Source of the DNA: Mucispirillum schaedleri ASF457
GTDB lineage: Bacteria > Chrysiogenota > Deferribacteres > Deferribacterales > Mucispirillaceae
Length of the DNA stretch: 64,000 bases
Assembly: GCF_000487995.2 (NCBI RefSeq)
Contig: NZ_CP097562.1
Location: forward strand, 1,237,001 to 1,301,000
Direction of reading: 5' to 3'
The notes under the pieces were generated by a model. That model was not told the DNA's origin, did not search any database, and was given only the letters and a program-made list of their open reading frames with translations. The position numbers and the translations under genes are program-made. Shown in pieces: positions 9,368 to 17,510 of this stretch; the stretch's first letter is position 1, and the number at the start of each line of letters is the position of its first letter.

Positions 9368-9575
9368 AGTCTAATAATATAAAAATTTTCTGTCATAATA
9401 TTCCATATACTTTAATATTTCCTGTTTTCATATATGATGCTGAAAAATCTCTAAATAATAAAGATTTATAAGTATTTTTTGCAGTATATTATGTTTAATG
9501 CATAATATTTTTATTTAATAAACAAATTATTTCATAAAATAATTTATTTTTCTCTATAAAAAAACTCACTTTCTA

Positions 9576-9604
9576 TTGCCTTAGTAAAATAAATATGCTA
9601 GATT
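9576..9604 (+). promoter_or_regulatory. Sigma-70-type promoter for the DASS transporter
   Basis: TTGCCT (9576-9581), 17-base spacer, TAGATT (9599-9604). It leaves a leader of about 80 bases before the strong SD GGAGGG ahead of ATG 9691. Assigned by consensus only. Confidence 0.45.
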
Positions 9605-9690
9605 AATAATGTTCAGTCTAGCAAACTGTTCTATAATCACAATTATCTAAGTAGTTTTTTACTGCTCATGGATATAATTTGGAGGGTTAG

Positions 9691-11226
9691 ATGAAAGAGT
9701 ATACTACTACTCAAAGGGTAGGACTATTTTTAGGACCTATTGTTTTTATTATTATGCTGCTTATCACTCCGCCAGAAGGTATGAATCCGTCTGCAATGAA
9801 AGTAGCGGCTATTACTACACTTATGGCTATATGGTGGATAACTGAGGCGGTGCCTATACCAGCAACTTCTTTACTTCCTATACTGCTTTATCCTTTATTG
9901 AATGTTATGGCTGCAAAAGATGTTACTGCACGCTATGCAGACCCAACAATATATCTTTTTATAGGTGGTTTTTTTGTTGCAGTTACTATGGAAAGGTGGA
10001 ATCTTCACAGGCGTATAGCATTATATACTATTAAAATGGTTGGAACAAGTCCTGTTAAAATGACTCTTGGTTTTATGATAGCTACTGGTTTTATATCTAT
10101 GTGGGTTTCTAATACTGCTACTGCTATGATGATGGTGCCTATTGGTTTAGCGGTTATTGCGCAGGTTACAGGTATTTCTTCTAAACAGCTTTTAGATGGC
10201 TCTGTTGGTATTAAAGAGCAGAATTTTGGCAAAGGTTTAATGCTTGCTATTGCTTATTCTGCTTCTATTGGCGGTGTTGCAACCATTATAGGAACTCCAC
10301 CAAATACAATTATGGTAGGTATGCTTAATACTACTTATGGTCAAACTATTTCTTTTTCTCAATGGATGATGTTTGGCTTGCCGCTTGTTATTATAGTTAT
10401 GGCAGGCACATGGCTGCTTCTTGTTAAAATTCTATTTCCAACAGGTGATTTAAAACTTGCAAAAGGAAAAGATGTTATAGAATATGAAATTAAAAAAATG
10501 GGTCCTATCAGTAAACAAGAACTTGTTGTTTTAATAGTATTTTTACTTGTGGGTTTTTTATGGGTATTTTCTCCAAAGCTGAAATCAATATTTCCTAGTT
10601 TAAAAAATGTAAATGATACTGTTATTGCTATGCTTGGCACAATCCTTCTTTTTACCATTCCTGCTGATTGGAAAAAAGGTATATTTATCCTTGACTGGAA
10701 AACAGCTGTCAAAATTCCATGGGACATAGTGCTCCTTTTTGGAGGTGGTTTTGCCGTTGCTGCAGGTTTCCAGAAAACAGGTTTGGCATCTTTTATAGCT
10801 AAACAGCTTGAAAGCCTGAATGGTATGCATATGCTGATTTTTATTGCTCTTGTTACTCTTTTAGTAGTATTTTTAACAGAGATTACATCAAATACTGCAA
10901 CAGCTACTCTGCTTGTTCCTATTATGGGTGCTTCTGCTGTTGCTCTTGGTATACACCCTTATGCAACTATTGTTCCAGCCTGTGTTGCTGCATCATTTGC
11001 ATTTATGCTGCCAGTTGCTACACCACCTAATGCGGTTGTCTTTGGAAGTGGAGCCATACGCATAAAAGATATGGCAAAAGCAGGATTGGGTTTAAATATA
11101 TTTGGCACAATTGTTGTTGTTTTATTTGTTATGTATTTAATGCCAGTGCTTTGGGGTATAGACTTAAATGTAACACCTGAATGGGCTTTACAAGCTGCTG
11201 AGGCATCTGCAGGGGCAGCAAAATAA
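9691..11226 (+). CDS. DASS/SLC13-family sodium:dicarboxylate or sulfate symporter
   Basis: Inner-membrane secondary transporter of 511 residues with about 11-13 hydrophobic helices. The two family-defining Ser-Asn-Thr motifs are present, SNTATAMMMVP in the first half and SNTATATLLVP in the second, each in an inverted-repeat half of the fold that binds Na+ and the carboxylate. The TPPN motifs (GTPPNTIMVG and ATPPNAVVFG) are also duplicated. Substrate cannot be told from sequence; C4-dicarboxylates, citrate, tartrate or sulfate are possible. A monocistronic unit with its own terminator. Confidence 0.92.
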   Translation: MKEYTTTQRVGLFLGPIVFIIMLLITPPEGMNPSAMKVAAITTLMAIWWITEAVPIPATSLLPILLYPLLNVMAAKDVTARYADPTIYLFIGGFFVAVTMERWNLHRRIALYTIKMVGTSPVKMTLGFMIATGFISMWVSNTATAMMMVPIGLAVIAQVTGISSKQLLDGSVGIKEQNFGKGLMLAIAYSASIGGVATIIGTPPNTIMVGMLNTTYGQTISFSQWMMFGLPLVIIVMAGTWLLLVKILFPTGDLKLAKGKDVIEYEIKKMGPISKQELVVLIVFLLVGFLWVFSPKLKSIFPSLKNVNDTVIAMLGTILLFTIPADWKKGIFILDWKTAVKIPWDIVLLFGGGFAVAAGFQKTGLASFIAKQLESLNGMHMLIFIALVTLLVVFLTEITSNTATATLLVPIMGASAVALGIHPYATIVPACVAASFAFMLPVATPPNAVVFGSGAIRIKDMAKAGLGLNIFGTIVVVLFVMYLMPVLWGIDLNVTPEWALQAAEASAGAAK

Positions 11227-11265
11227 TTATAATTTAAATGTGTTAATTATAATAAATATATCATT

Positions 11266-11298
11266 AAAGGCTGTGTATAAAAACACAGCCTTTTTTTA
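11266..11298 (+). terminator. Rho-independent terminator of the DASS gene
   Basis: AAAGGCTGTGT (from 11266) pairs with ACACAGCCTTT, with a short A-rich loop, and is followed by a T-run. Strong stem, 40 bases after the stop codon. Confidence 0.9.
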
Positions 11299-11342
11299 TG
11301 TTCAAATGATAGTATTATGCAAAAAATAGAATGTATCATATA

Positions 11343-11370
11343 TTGTAAAAAGAGATATTTAATGTATTAT
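11343..11370 (+). promoter_or_regulatory. Sigma-70-type promoter for the CMD/cupin operon
   Basis: TTGTAA (11343-11348), 16-base spacer, TATTAT (11365-11370), about 20 bases before the start codon at 11392. Consensus match only. Confidence 0.4.
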
Positions 11371-11391
11371 ATCTAAAACGAGGTGGTATGT

Positions 11392-12459
11392 ATGAAAAAA
11401 ACTGTTTTATTTATAATATGTTTTATAATGATTTATATGGAGACTAATGCTATGCAGCCAACACTATCAGAAAAAGAAGAACGGATAGTAGAAATATCAT
11501 CTTTTACATCTGCTGGAAATCAGGAACAGCTTGCAGTATCATTAAATAAAGCTCTTAATAATAAAATGACTATTAATGAGATTAATGAAATTTTAATCCA
11601 GAGTTATGCTTACTGCGGTTTTCCAAAAAGTTTAAATGCAATTACAACCTTTATTAATGTTATAAAAGAAAGAAAGTCTAAGGGTATCAAAGATATACAA
11701 GGGGAAATGCCAAAAGAGCTTACTTCAAAAGATGACAGAGATAAAATAGGCGAGAAAACAAGAGAAAAACTATCAGGCAGAAAAACTGTGGCAGAATGGC
11801 AGACATTTGCTCCGGGTATTGAGCAGTATTTAAAAGAGCATTTATTTGCAGATATTTTTGCAAGAGGAATACTTAATCATCAGGAAAGAGAGCTTGCAAC
11901 AGTTTCATTTCTAGCAGTATCAGCTGGTGCAGAGCCGCAGCTTAAAGCTCATATTAATATGGCAAAAAATACTGGGTTAAGTGATGAAAAATTAAATTAT
12001 GCTGTCCGTTATGCTCAATTTATAACAAGTTATAATATGGGAGTATTTAATCGTGGTGCAGAAAATACAGTTTATGCAAAATATTTTACAGGCAAAAGCT
12101 ATCTTGAACCTTTAGCTAAAAGCTGGTATGGGGTATCTGCAAGTAATGTGGTATTTGAGCCGAGCTGCAGGAACAACTGGCATATTCACCATAAAGGCGG
12201 TCAGATTTTGCTTGTTACTGGTGGTAATGGCTGGTATCAGGAATGGAATAAGCCTGCAAGAAAATTAAAGGCTGGTGATGTTGTAGAGATACCTGCAGGT
12301 ATAAAACACTGGCATGGGGCATCAAAAGACAGTTTTTTTGCTCATATTGCAATAGCTGTTCCACCAAAAATGGTATCAAAATTTGATGCAGCTCCTGTTA
12401 AAAATACTACTGAATGGCTTGAACCTGTAAGCGACAGTGAATATAGTAAATTGAAATAG
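11392..12459 (+). CDS. Secreted carboxymuconolactone decarboxylase-like / cupin fusion protein
   Basis: 355 residues with a Sec signal peptide (about 1-21, MKKTVLFIIC.. to NAMQ), so it is exported. Two AhpD/CMD-type helical modules follow (about 25-80 and 140-220; the second contains ERELATVSFLAVSAGA), then a C-terminal cupin barrel (about 255-335) with an HIHHKGGQ metal-binding motif and a second His in GIKHWHG. The CMD modules lack an evident CxxC. The SD AGGTGG is 5 bases from ATG 11392; an in-frame GTG at 11383 would overlap that SD. Such fusions often sit beside flavodoxin and cyclophilin-like genes, as here. Substrate unknown. Confidence 0.85.
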   Translation: MKKTVLFIICFIMIYMETNAMQPTLSEKEERIVEISSFTSAGNQEQLAVSLNKALNNKMTINEINEILIQSYAYCGFPKSLNAITTFINVIKERKSKGIKDIQGEMPKELTSKDDRDKIGEKTREKLSGRKTVAEWQTFAPGIEQYLKEHLFADIFARGILNHQERELATVSFLAVSAGAEPQLKAHINMAKNTGLSDEKLNYAVRYAQFITSYNMGVFNRGAENTVYAKYFTGKSYLEPLAKSWYGVSASNVVFEPSCRNNWHIHHKGGQILLVTGGNGWYQEWNKPARKLKAGDVVEIPAGIKHWHGASKDSFFAHIAIAVPPKMVSKFDAAPVKNTTEWLEPVSDSEYSKLK

Positions 12460-12467
12460 GTGGAGTT

Positions 12468-13007
12468 ATGGGAAAAAGAGTGCTTATAATATCCAGCAGC
12501 CCAAGAAAAAACGGCAATTCTGATACTTTGTGCCACAGCTTTGCAAAAGGTGCAAAAGAAAATGGCAGTGAAGTAACAGAGATTTTTATAAATGATAAAA
12601 AAATAAACTACTGTAAAGCATGTGGATACTGCGAAACACATAATGGCGCTTGTTCGCAAAAGGATGATATGGATGAAATAATAGATGAAGTTCTTAAAAG
12701 CGATGTAATAGTTTTTTCAAGCCCTGTATATTTTTATTCAATAAGCGGTCAATTAAAAACACTCATAGACAGGCTTGTAGCAGTTTATACTAAAATTACT
12801 GGTAAAGAAATATATTATTTATTAACTGCAGCAGAAAATGGAAAATCTACTTTTGACAGGGCTGATGCATGTCTTGATGGACTTTGCGACTGTTTATCAG
12901 ATATAAAAATAAAAGGCATGATTTATGCTGGTGGAGTATGGAAAAAAGGGGAGATAAACTCTACTAGATATATTCAGCAGGCTTATGATATGGGAGCGGC
13001 TGTATGA
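12468..13007 (+). CDS. Flavodoxin-like NAD(P)H:FMN reductase family protein
   Basis: 179 residues with the flavodoxin-like fold. SSSPRKNGNSD at the N-terminus forms the FMN phosphate loop, and SPVYFYSISGQLKTLIDR near residues 84-101 contacts the isoalloxazine ring. A cysteine cluster (KACGYCETHNGACSQ, about residues 48-62) is typical of the iron-sulfur-flavoprotein-like branch, but only some ligands are present. Cytosolic. The stop overlaps the next gene by four bases. Likely a quinone or flavin reductase; physiological partner unknown. Confidence 0.85.
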   Translation: MGKRVLIISSSPRKNGNSDTLCHSFAKGAKENGSEVTEIFINDKKINYCKACGYCETHNGACSQKDDMDEIIDEVLKSDVIVFSSPVYFYSISGQLKTLIDRLVAVYTKITGKEIYYLLTAAENGKSTFDRADACLDGLCDCLSDIKIKGMIYAGGVWKKGEINSTRYIQQAYDMGAAV

Positions 13008-13435
13008 AAAAGTTTTGCATTTTATTATATATCACATTTGTTTTTGTTTATTATGCAGGAGCGGAAGAAATGAAAAGTAATGATGTAATAGTTGAAATAC
13101 TCATAGGCAGTGAAAAAGCAGAAGGCATCATATATGATAATAATGCAGGTAGAAGTTTTTTATCACTTCTGCCACTTACACTAAAAATGTCAGATTATAA
13201 TAATACAGAGAAAATTGGTAAAATTTGAAAAAGAATTGATACAAATGGACTTCCATTATCTTATGACCCAAATGTTTCAGATATTGCATATTATGAACCT
13301 TTTGGTAACTTGTGCTTCTTTTACAGAGATTTTGGGCTTTCAAATTCTCTTTATTCTATTGGCAGGCTTACAAAAGGCATAGATATATTTGCAGACCAAA
13401 AGCAGGATTTTGAAATAACGATTAAAAGAAAATAA
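13004..13435 (+). pseudogene. Secreted cyclophilin-like fold protein interrupted by an in-frame TGA
   Basis: The frame opens with a signal peptide (MKKFCILLYI.. to YYAGA) and a beta-barrel start (VIVEILIGSEKAEG, PLTLKMSDYNNTEKIG), then stops at TGA 13226-13228. Translation continues in the same frame for 68 more codons with the expected rest of the domain (YDPNVSDIAYYEPFGNL, FYRDFG, LGRL-like SIGRL) to TAA 13433-13435. A single nonsense change therefore separates two halves of one domain. No sign of a selenocysteine element was noticed. Last gene of the CMD/flavodoxin operon. Confidence 0.85.
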
Positions 13436-13462
13436 GTTATAGTAGAGAGTTAAAGCAAAATG

Positions 13463-13582
13463 GGTCATACTGAGAGTAATAAGGCGAAGTATCTACAAAA
13501 CTGGATAGTTTTGAATATATTATGCACTGCTGTAAATATATATTTTTTAGATTTTTAGCCTTTAAAATCAGGCTCAAAATGA
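13463..13582. repeat. Dispersed palindromic intergenic repeat, copy A
   Basis: One arm reads GGTCATACTGAG...AAGGCGAAGTATCT (13463-13494). The opposite arm, AGATTTTTAGCC...AATCAGGCTCAAAATGA, lies at 13549-13582. The two arms are inverted relative to each other, and the same two arms recur at 20886-20974, 44816-44932 and, shortened, at 15571-15620. It lies between convergent genes. Confidence 0.75.
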
Positions 13583-13637
13583 TTTATATGATAAAATTTT
13601 TGGATAAGTCCACATCTTTATCTATTAATCCTAAACT

Positions 13638-13661
13638 TAAAAAGGGGAGCATAAGCTCCCC
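13638..13661 (-). terminator. Rho-independent terminator of rpsB-tsf
   Basis: Read on the minus strand, GGGGAGC-TTAT-GCTCCCC is followed by a T-run (plus-strand A-run from 13639). The stem lies inside a run of ten C (plus strand 13658-13667), an unusually long homopolymer for this genome. Confidence 0.85.
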
Positions 13662-13690
13662 CCCCCCTGAAATTTTATATGAGAAATTTC

Positions 13691-14572
13691 TTATAAACCT
13701 GCCTGTTTTCTAACTTCTTCAGCAAAGTCTTCTTTTTTCTTTTCAATACCTTCGCCAAGCTGATATCTAGTAAAGCGAATAACTTTTTTATCGCCTAAAA
13801 GTTTAGCTATGCTTTCATCAGGATTTTTAACAAATTTTTGACTAATAAGGCATGATTCCTGTTTAAATTTATTTACCTGACCTTCAACTATTTTTTCAAT
13901 AATATTGTCAGGTTTACCGCTTTCTTTTGCTTTTTGGATATAGATAGCTTTTTCATGCTCAATAACAGCAGGGTCTAAATCTTTATCACTTATGCAAAGT
14001 GGGTTAGCAGCACAGATATGCAGAGCAACATCTCTGATAACTTCTTTATCAGTATCACATACATTATCAAACTCAACTAATACGCCTATTTTACCACCTG
14101 CATGAATATATGCTTCTAATCTGCCAGCAGCATCATATTGAGCAAAACGGCGGATTTTTATATTTTCACCAATTTTTGCAACTTTTTCTGCAATAGTTTT
14201 TTCAACTGATAAGCCTTCATAGTCAAGAGCCATTAAAGCATCCATATCAGCTGGTTTTTTATCAGCAATAAGTTTGCATATATCATTAGAAAATTTTATA
14301 AAATCATCAGTTTTTGCAACAAAATCTGTTTCGCAGTTTATTTCAACGATAGCACCATTTTTTAAATCATCAGACATATAAGTTACAACTAAACCTTCAG
14401 CAGCAACTCTGCTTGATTTTTTAGCAGCATCAGCTAAACCTTTAGTGCGGAGAAAGTCAACAGCTTTTTCTAAATCGCCGCCTGTTTCTGCCAATGCTTT
14501 TTTGCAGTCCATCATACCTGCGCCAGTTTTTTCACGAAGTTCTTTTACAAGTGATGCAGTAATTTCAGCCAT
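13691..14572 (-). CDS. tsf: Translation elongation factor Ts
   Basis: GDP-GTP exchange factor for EF-Tu. The N-terminal UBA-like domain carries the signature LREKTGAGMMDCKKAL (about residues 11-26); the TDFVAKTDDF core motif and two dimerisation subdomains follow. The length, 293 residues, is typical. Its ATG overlaps the rpsB stop by one base (TAATG), the usual rpsB-tsf arrangement. Confidence 0.97.
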   Translation of the reverse strand: MAEITASLVKELREKTGAGMMDCKKALAETGGDLEKAVDFLRTKGLADAAKKSSRVAAEGLVVTYMSDDLKNGAIVEINCETDFVAKTDDFIKFSNDICKLIADKKPADMDALMALDYEGLSVEKTIAEKVAKIGENIKIRRFAQYDAAGRLEAYIHAGGKIGVLVEFDNVCDTDKEVIRDVALHICAANPLCISDKDLDPAVIEHEKAIYIQKAKESGKPDNIIEKIVEGQVNKFKQESCLISQKFVKNPDESIAKLLGDKKVIRFTRYQLGEGIEKKKEDFAEEVRKQAGL

Positions 14573-15375
14573 TATTTCACCTCATCTTCTGGTATATCAT
14601 TAAGTTCAGCTTCAGCCATAGAAACTATTTCATTTTCTTCCACATCTTCTTCTTTAGATGCATCTCTAACTTCGCCAACAAGTTCATCTTCTCTAGATTG
14701 TCTGCCCTCATTAATAGCATCAGCAAGTCTGCCTGCAATAAGCTGGCATGCTCTGATAGCATCGTCGTTCCCGGGAATAGGGAAGTCAACCATTTCCGGG
14801 TCGCAGTTAGTGTCAACTATTGCAACTATTGGTATACCTAATTTATGAGCTTCTAAAACTGCATTCTGCTCCATATTAATATCAACTATAAACATAACAT
14901 CAGGGATATTTTTCATATCCTTGATACCGCCTAAGTTTTTCTCTAATTTATCATATTCTTTTTTAAGAAGAGAAGCTTCTTTTTTAGTAAAGCGTTTGAT
15001 AAAATCAGTAGCAAACATTTCTTCTAATTCTTTAAGTCTTGCAACTCTGCCTTTAATAGTATTAAAGTTAGTAAGAGTGCCGCCTAACCAGCGGTTATTA
15101 ATATAGTATGCACCGCACTGCTCAGCAGCTGCTTTAATAGCATCTTGAGCTTGTTTTTTAGTGCCTACAAATAAGAAATTACAGCCTTGTTTAGCCATAT
15201 CTCTTGTAAATTCAAATGCATTATTAAAGCATTGAACAGTTTTTTGAAGGTCAAGAATGTAGATACCATTTCTTGCACCAAACACATATTTTGACATTTT
15301 AGGGTTCCAGCGATTAGTTCTGTGACCAAAATGAACACCTGCTTCTAACAGGCTTTTCATAGAAATATACGACAT
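14572..15375 (-). CDS. rpsB: 30S ribosomal protein S2
   Basis: 267 residues. Recognisable blocks are [19 protein letters not shown] near the N-terminus, the IYILDLQKT segment, [12 protein letters not shown] and the [13 protein letters not shown] block. A C-terminal acidic tail of about 40 residues extends beyond the conserved core. ATG 15375 is preceded by SD AAGGAG; an upstream in-frame start would add 15 residues with no family match. First gene of the rpsB-tsf operon. Confidence 0.97.
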   Translation of the reverse strand: MSYISMKSLLEAGVHFGHRTNRWNPKMSKYVFGARNGIYILDLQKTVQCFNNAFEFTRDMAKQGCNFLFVGTKKQAQDAIKAAAEQCGAYYINNRWLGGTLTNFNTIKGRVARLKELEEMFATDFIKRFTKKEASLLKKEYDKLEKNLGGIKDMKNIPDVMFIVDINMEQNAVLEAHKLGIPIVAIVDTNCDPEMVDFPIPGNDDAIRACQLIAGRLADAINEGRQSREDELVGEVRDASKEEDVEENEIVSMAEAELNDIPEDEVK

Positions 15376-15419
15376 ATTAATCTCCTTTAGTTTTTTTCTT
15401 CCACTGATAAGATTAAGCA

Positions 15420-15439
15420 CCTTATATTATTATATAAGG
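15420..15439 (-). promoter_or_regulatory. Perfect leader hairpin upstream of rpsB
   Basis: CCTTATAT-TATT-ATATAAGG forms a perfect 8-bp stem 45 bases before the rpsB start, within the inferred leader. In many bacteria S2 represses its own mRNA; whether this hairpin takes part is a guess. Confidence 0.35.
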
Positions 15440-15486
15440 AACACGCCGAGCTCTTATTTTGCCAGTGTGATAAGTCGTAGGCTATA

Positions 15487-15515
15487 TTTTTAATGAAATA
15501 CCTTGAAATTGTCAA
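15487..15515 (-). promoter_or_regulatory. Sigma-70-type promoter for rpsB-tsf
   Basis: On the minus strand, a perfect -35 TTGACA (15515-15510), 17-base spacer and TAAAAA (15492-15487). About 110 bases upstream of rpsB. Confidence 0.5.
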
Positions 15516-15525
15516 GTATTTTTTT

Positions 15526-15547
15526 GTAAAATCTAAAAACGATTGCA
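15526..15547. mobile_element. Solo IS30-type terminal repeat (IS remnant)
   Basis: These 22 bases are identical to the terminal inverted repeat of the IS element at 40967-42127 (GTAAAATCT...CGATTGCA). No second end or transposase is nearby. The following bases (AATT after a short gap) resemble the IS interior only briefly, so this is a decayed or deleted copy between rpsB and lgt. Confidence 0.7.
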
Positions 15548-15570
15548 GCAATTTTAAATGTTATATTATG

Positions 15571-15620
15571 GGTCAGAGTTTGGCAATCTAGATACTTCGC
15601 TATTCAGGCTCTGTATAATA
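15571..15620. repeat. Dispersed palindromic intergenic repeat, copy D (short)
   Basis: GGTCAGAG...CAATCTA is followed at once by TAGATACTTCGC...TTCAGGCTCTGTAT. These are shortened versions of the two arms found at 13463, 20886 and 44816, here almost touching so that they form one hairpin. Confidence 0.6.
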
Positions 15621-15671
15621 TAATATATATATAATTACATACTTAAATATGGTATACTGCTATCTAAATTA

Positions 15672-15702
15672 TTGACATCTTCATTTTTTATATTAATATG
15701 AT
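15672..15702 (+). promoter_or_regulatory. Sigma-70-type promoter for lgt
   Basis: TTGACA (15672-15677) and TATGAT (15697-15702) with a 19-base spacer, longer than ideal. 27 bases before the lgt ATG. Confidence 0.45.
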
Positions 15703-15728
15703 ACAATTAAATTTTGGAGTTTTTTATA

Positions 15729-16679
15729 ATGATGCCATATCTTTTTAAAATAGGTAATTTTGAGCTGCGTATATACAGCCTTATGATAATTACAGGTCTT
15801 CTTATCTGCATATTTATGGCAGGCAGGAAGATGGTAAAAATGGGTTATAAAAAAGAATATCTTGAAAATATGATAATAGTAGTATTTATTGCAGCATTAA
15901 TTGGTGCAAGGATATATTATGTTATTTTTCAGTGGGAATTTTATAAAGATACTCCGCTTGAAATATTTGCAGTATGGCATGGGGGGCTTGCAATTCATGG
16001 AGGTATTATAATGGGTTTTATTGCAGCCCTTATATATTCTCACTATTTGAAAATAAAAGTTATGTTTTTTGGTGACTTAATTGCACCATGGCTTATATTA
16101 GGGCAGGGGCTTGGAAGATTAGGCAACTTTGCAAACGGGGAAGCTCATGGGGTGCCTGTAATTACTCCACCAGAAATAATATTCAGATTAAAGCCAGTGT
16201 TTACAGATTTCTGGACATCTGTATTATATACATTTAATTTAAACAGCATGCCAGAAAATGTATCAAAATTAAATGAAATAGCTAAAAACGGGGCAGAAGT
16301 AACATTTCAAGGCAAAGTATATGAATTAAAAGAATATGTGCCGTGGGGTATCAGCTTTACAGATAAACATATGCCTGCAGCATACAGAGATTTTGGCACA
16401 CTGGCAGTGCACCCTACATTTTTTTATGAAATGATTTTAAATTTTACAGCTGCTGCAATTATGTATTATTTTTGGCGTAACAGTAAAAATATTTCAACAG
16501 GTTTAATTTTTGGTATATACTTAATATCATATGGATTAATTCGTGGTTTTGTTACAATGTTTAGGGCTGATGATTTAATGCTTGGTTTTATCCGTGCCCC
16601 ACATGCAGCAAGCCTTGCTTTTATATGTATTGGTATATTTTTAGTAGTTAGAGCAATGAAATTGAAGGATAATATTTAA
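15729..16679 (+). CDS. lgt: Prolipoprotein diacylglyceryl transferase
   Basis: Inner-membrane enzyme that moves diacylglycerol from phosphatidylglycerol to the lipobox cysteine. Seven or so membrane helices, the WHGGLAIHGG motif and the signature GRLGNFANGEAHG are all present. A periplasmic loop of about 80 residues after the signature is longer than in short family members (316 residues in all). The SD GGAG at 15716-15719 selects ATG 15729 over an in-frame TTG at 15714. It modifies lipoproteins such as the CpoB-like and RlpA proteins in this window. Confidence 0.95.
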   Translation: MMPYLFKIGNFELRIYSLMIITGLLICIFMAGRKMVKMGYKKEYLENMIIVVFIAALIGARIYYVIFQWEFYKDTPLEIFAVWHGGLAIHGGIIMGFIAALIYSHYLKIKVMFFGDLIAPWLILGQGLGRLGNFANGEAHGVPVITPPEIIFRLKPVFTDFWTSVLYTFNLNSMPENVSKLNEIAKNGAEVTFQGKVYELKEYVPWGISFTDKHMPAAYRDFGTLAVHPTFFYEMILNFTAAAIMYYFWRNSKNISTGLIFGIYLISYGLIRGFVTMFRADDLMLGFIRAPHAASLAFICIGIFLVVRAMKLKDNI

Positions 16680-16685
16680 TAAAAT

Positions 16686-16709
16686 GTAATGTCTAACATT
16701 ATTTTTTTT
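16686..16709 (+). terminator. Short terminator after lgt
   Basis: TAATGT-CTA-ACATTA followed by a run of eight T. It separates lgt from the restriction genes, which start 22 bases later. Confidence 0.6.
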
Positions 16710-16730
16710 GTATGACTTTGTGGAGTTTAT

Positions 16731-17510
16731 ATGGATAAAAAGAAGTTTGAAACAGAATTCTCTGCTTTTTTAAGTATATTAAATCAGTATGTTTCTGATG
16801 AATCAAAAAACTGGACAATTAAGGGTTTTATAGATGTATATAAGAATATTTTTACAATATCTACCGATACAAAGATTATTTCTAAAATACTTGAAATACA
16901 TATATTTCCAATTATTAGTCGTTTTGCATTTGAAAAAGGATTCAATTTGGTTTTAGCTGATCATCAAAATTATTATCCTGATATGTCTTTTGTATTTATA
17001 GAAAATCCCTCTATTAAGTATGCTGTTGATATTAAAACAACTTATAGAAAAAGTGATAACAAATGCAATGGGTTTACATTGGGTTCACACGGTGAATATT
17101 TTATTAATAGAGCATCAAGTAAAAATATTCAGTATCCATATAATGAATATAAAGCCCACTATTGTTTAGGCATAATTTATTCTCGTAATTATATTGTTGA
17201 CGAAATAAATATGTTTAATATAAATGAATTGTATACAATAGAATCAGTAATTAAAAATATAGAATTCTTCTTTATTGAAAAATGGAAAATAGCAAGTGAT
17301 AAAAGCGGTAGTGGTAATACCGCTAATATAGGAAGTATTACTAAAATACAAGATATAATTAATGGTAATGGAGTATTTAAAGATTATGGGGAAGAAATGT
17401 TTGATGCCTATTGGATGAACTATAATAAAATAACTATTACTACAAATGATGGACGAACAAAGAAAATATCAACATTAAAAGAATATTTGAAGTATATAGG
17501 AAGAGAGTAA
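16731..17510 (+). CDS. EcoRV-family type II restriction endonuclease (predicted GATATC)
   Basis: 259 residues. The EcoRV active-site layout is reproduced exactly: E55, P83-D84, D100-I-K102, with the same spacings (29, 16, 2) as EcoRV E45, D74, D90, K92. The DNA-recognition loop GSGNTANIGS (193-202) matches the EcoRV R-loop almost letter for letter, and other blocks (NYYPD, VDIKTTY, KNIQYPYNEY.AH) also align. This predicts cleavage at GATATC. The family assignment rests on recalled EcoRV sequence. Its stop overlaps the methyltransferase start (TAATG). Confidence 0.92.
   Translation: MDKKKFETEFSAFLSILNQYVSDESKNWTIKGFIDVYKNIFTISTDTKIISKILEIHIFPIISRFAFEKGFNLVLADHQNYYPDMSFVFIENPSIKYAVDIKTTYRKSDNKCNGFTLGSHGEYFINRASSKNIQYPYNEYKAHYCLGIIYSRNYIVDEINMFNINELYTIESVIKNIEFFFIEKWKIASDKSGSGNTANIGSITKIQDIINGNGVFKDYGEEMFDAYWMNYNKITITTNDGRTKKISTLKEYLKYIGRE

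Noticed and set aside
13226-13228. Selenocysteine or readthrough at the in-frame TGA
   Set aside because: No recognisable SECIS-type stem directly after the codon, and the residue is not a known redox Cys position of the fold; nonsense mutation is simpler.
13522-13713. 63-codon plus-strand ORF between the cyclophilin-like pseudogene and tsf
   Set aside because: It crosses the dispersed repeat, the terminator and the C10 run and enters tsf antisense; no SD.
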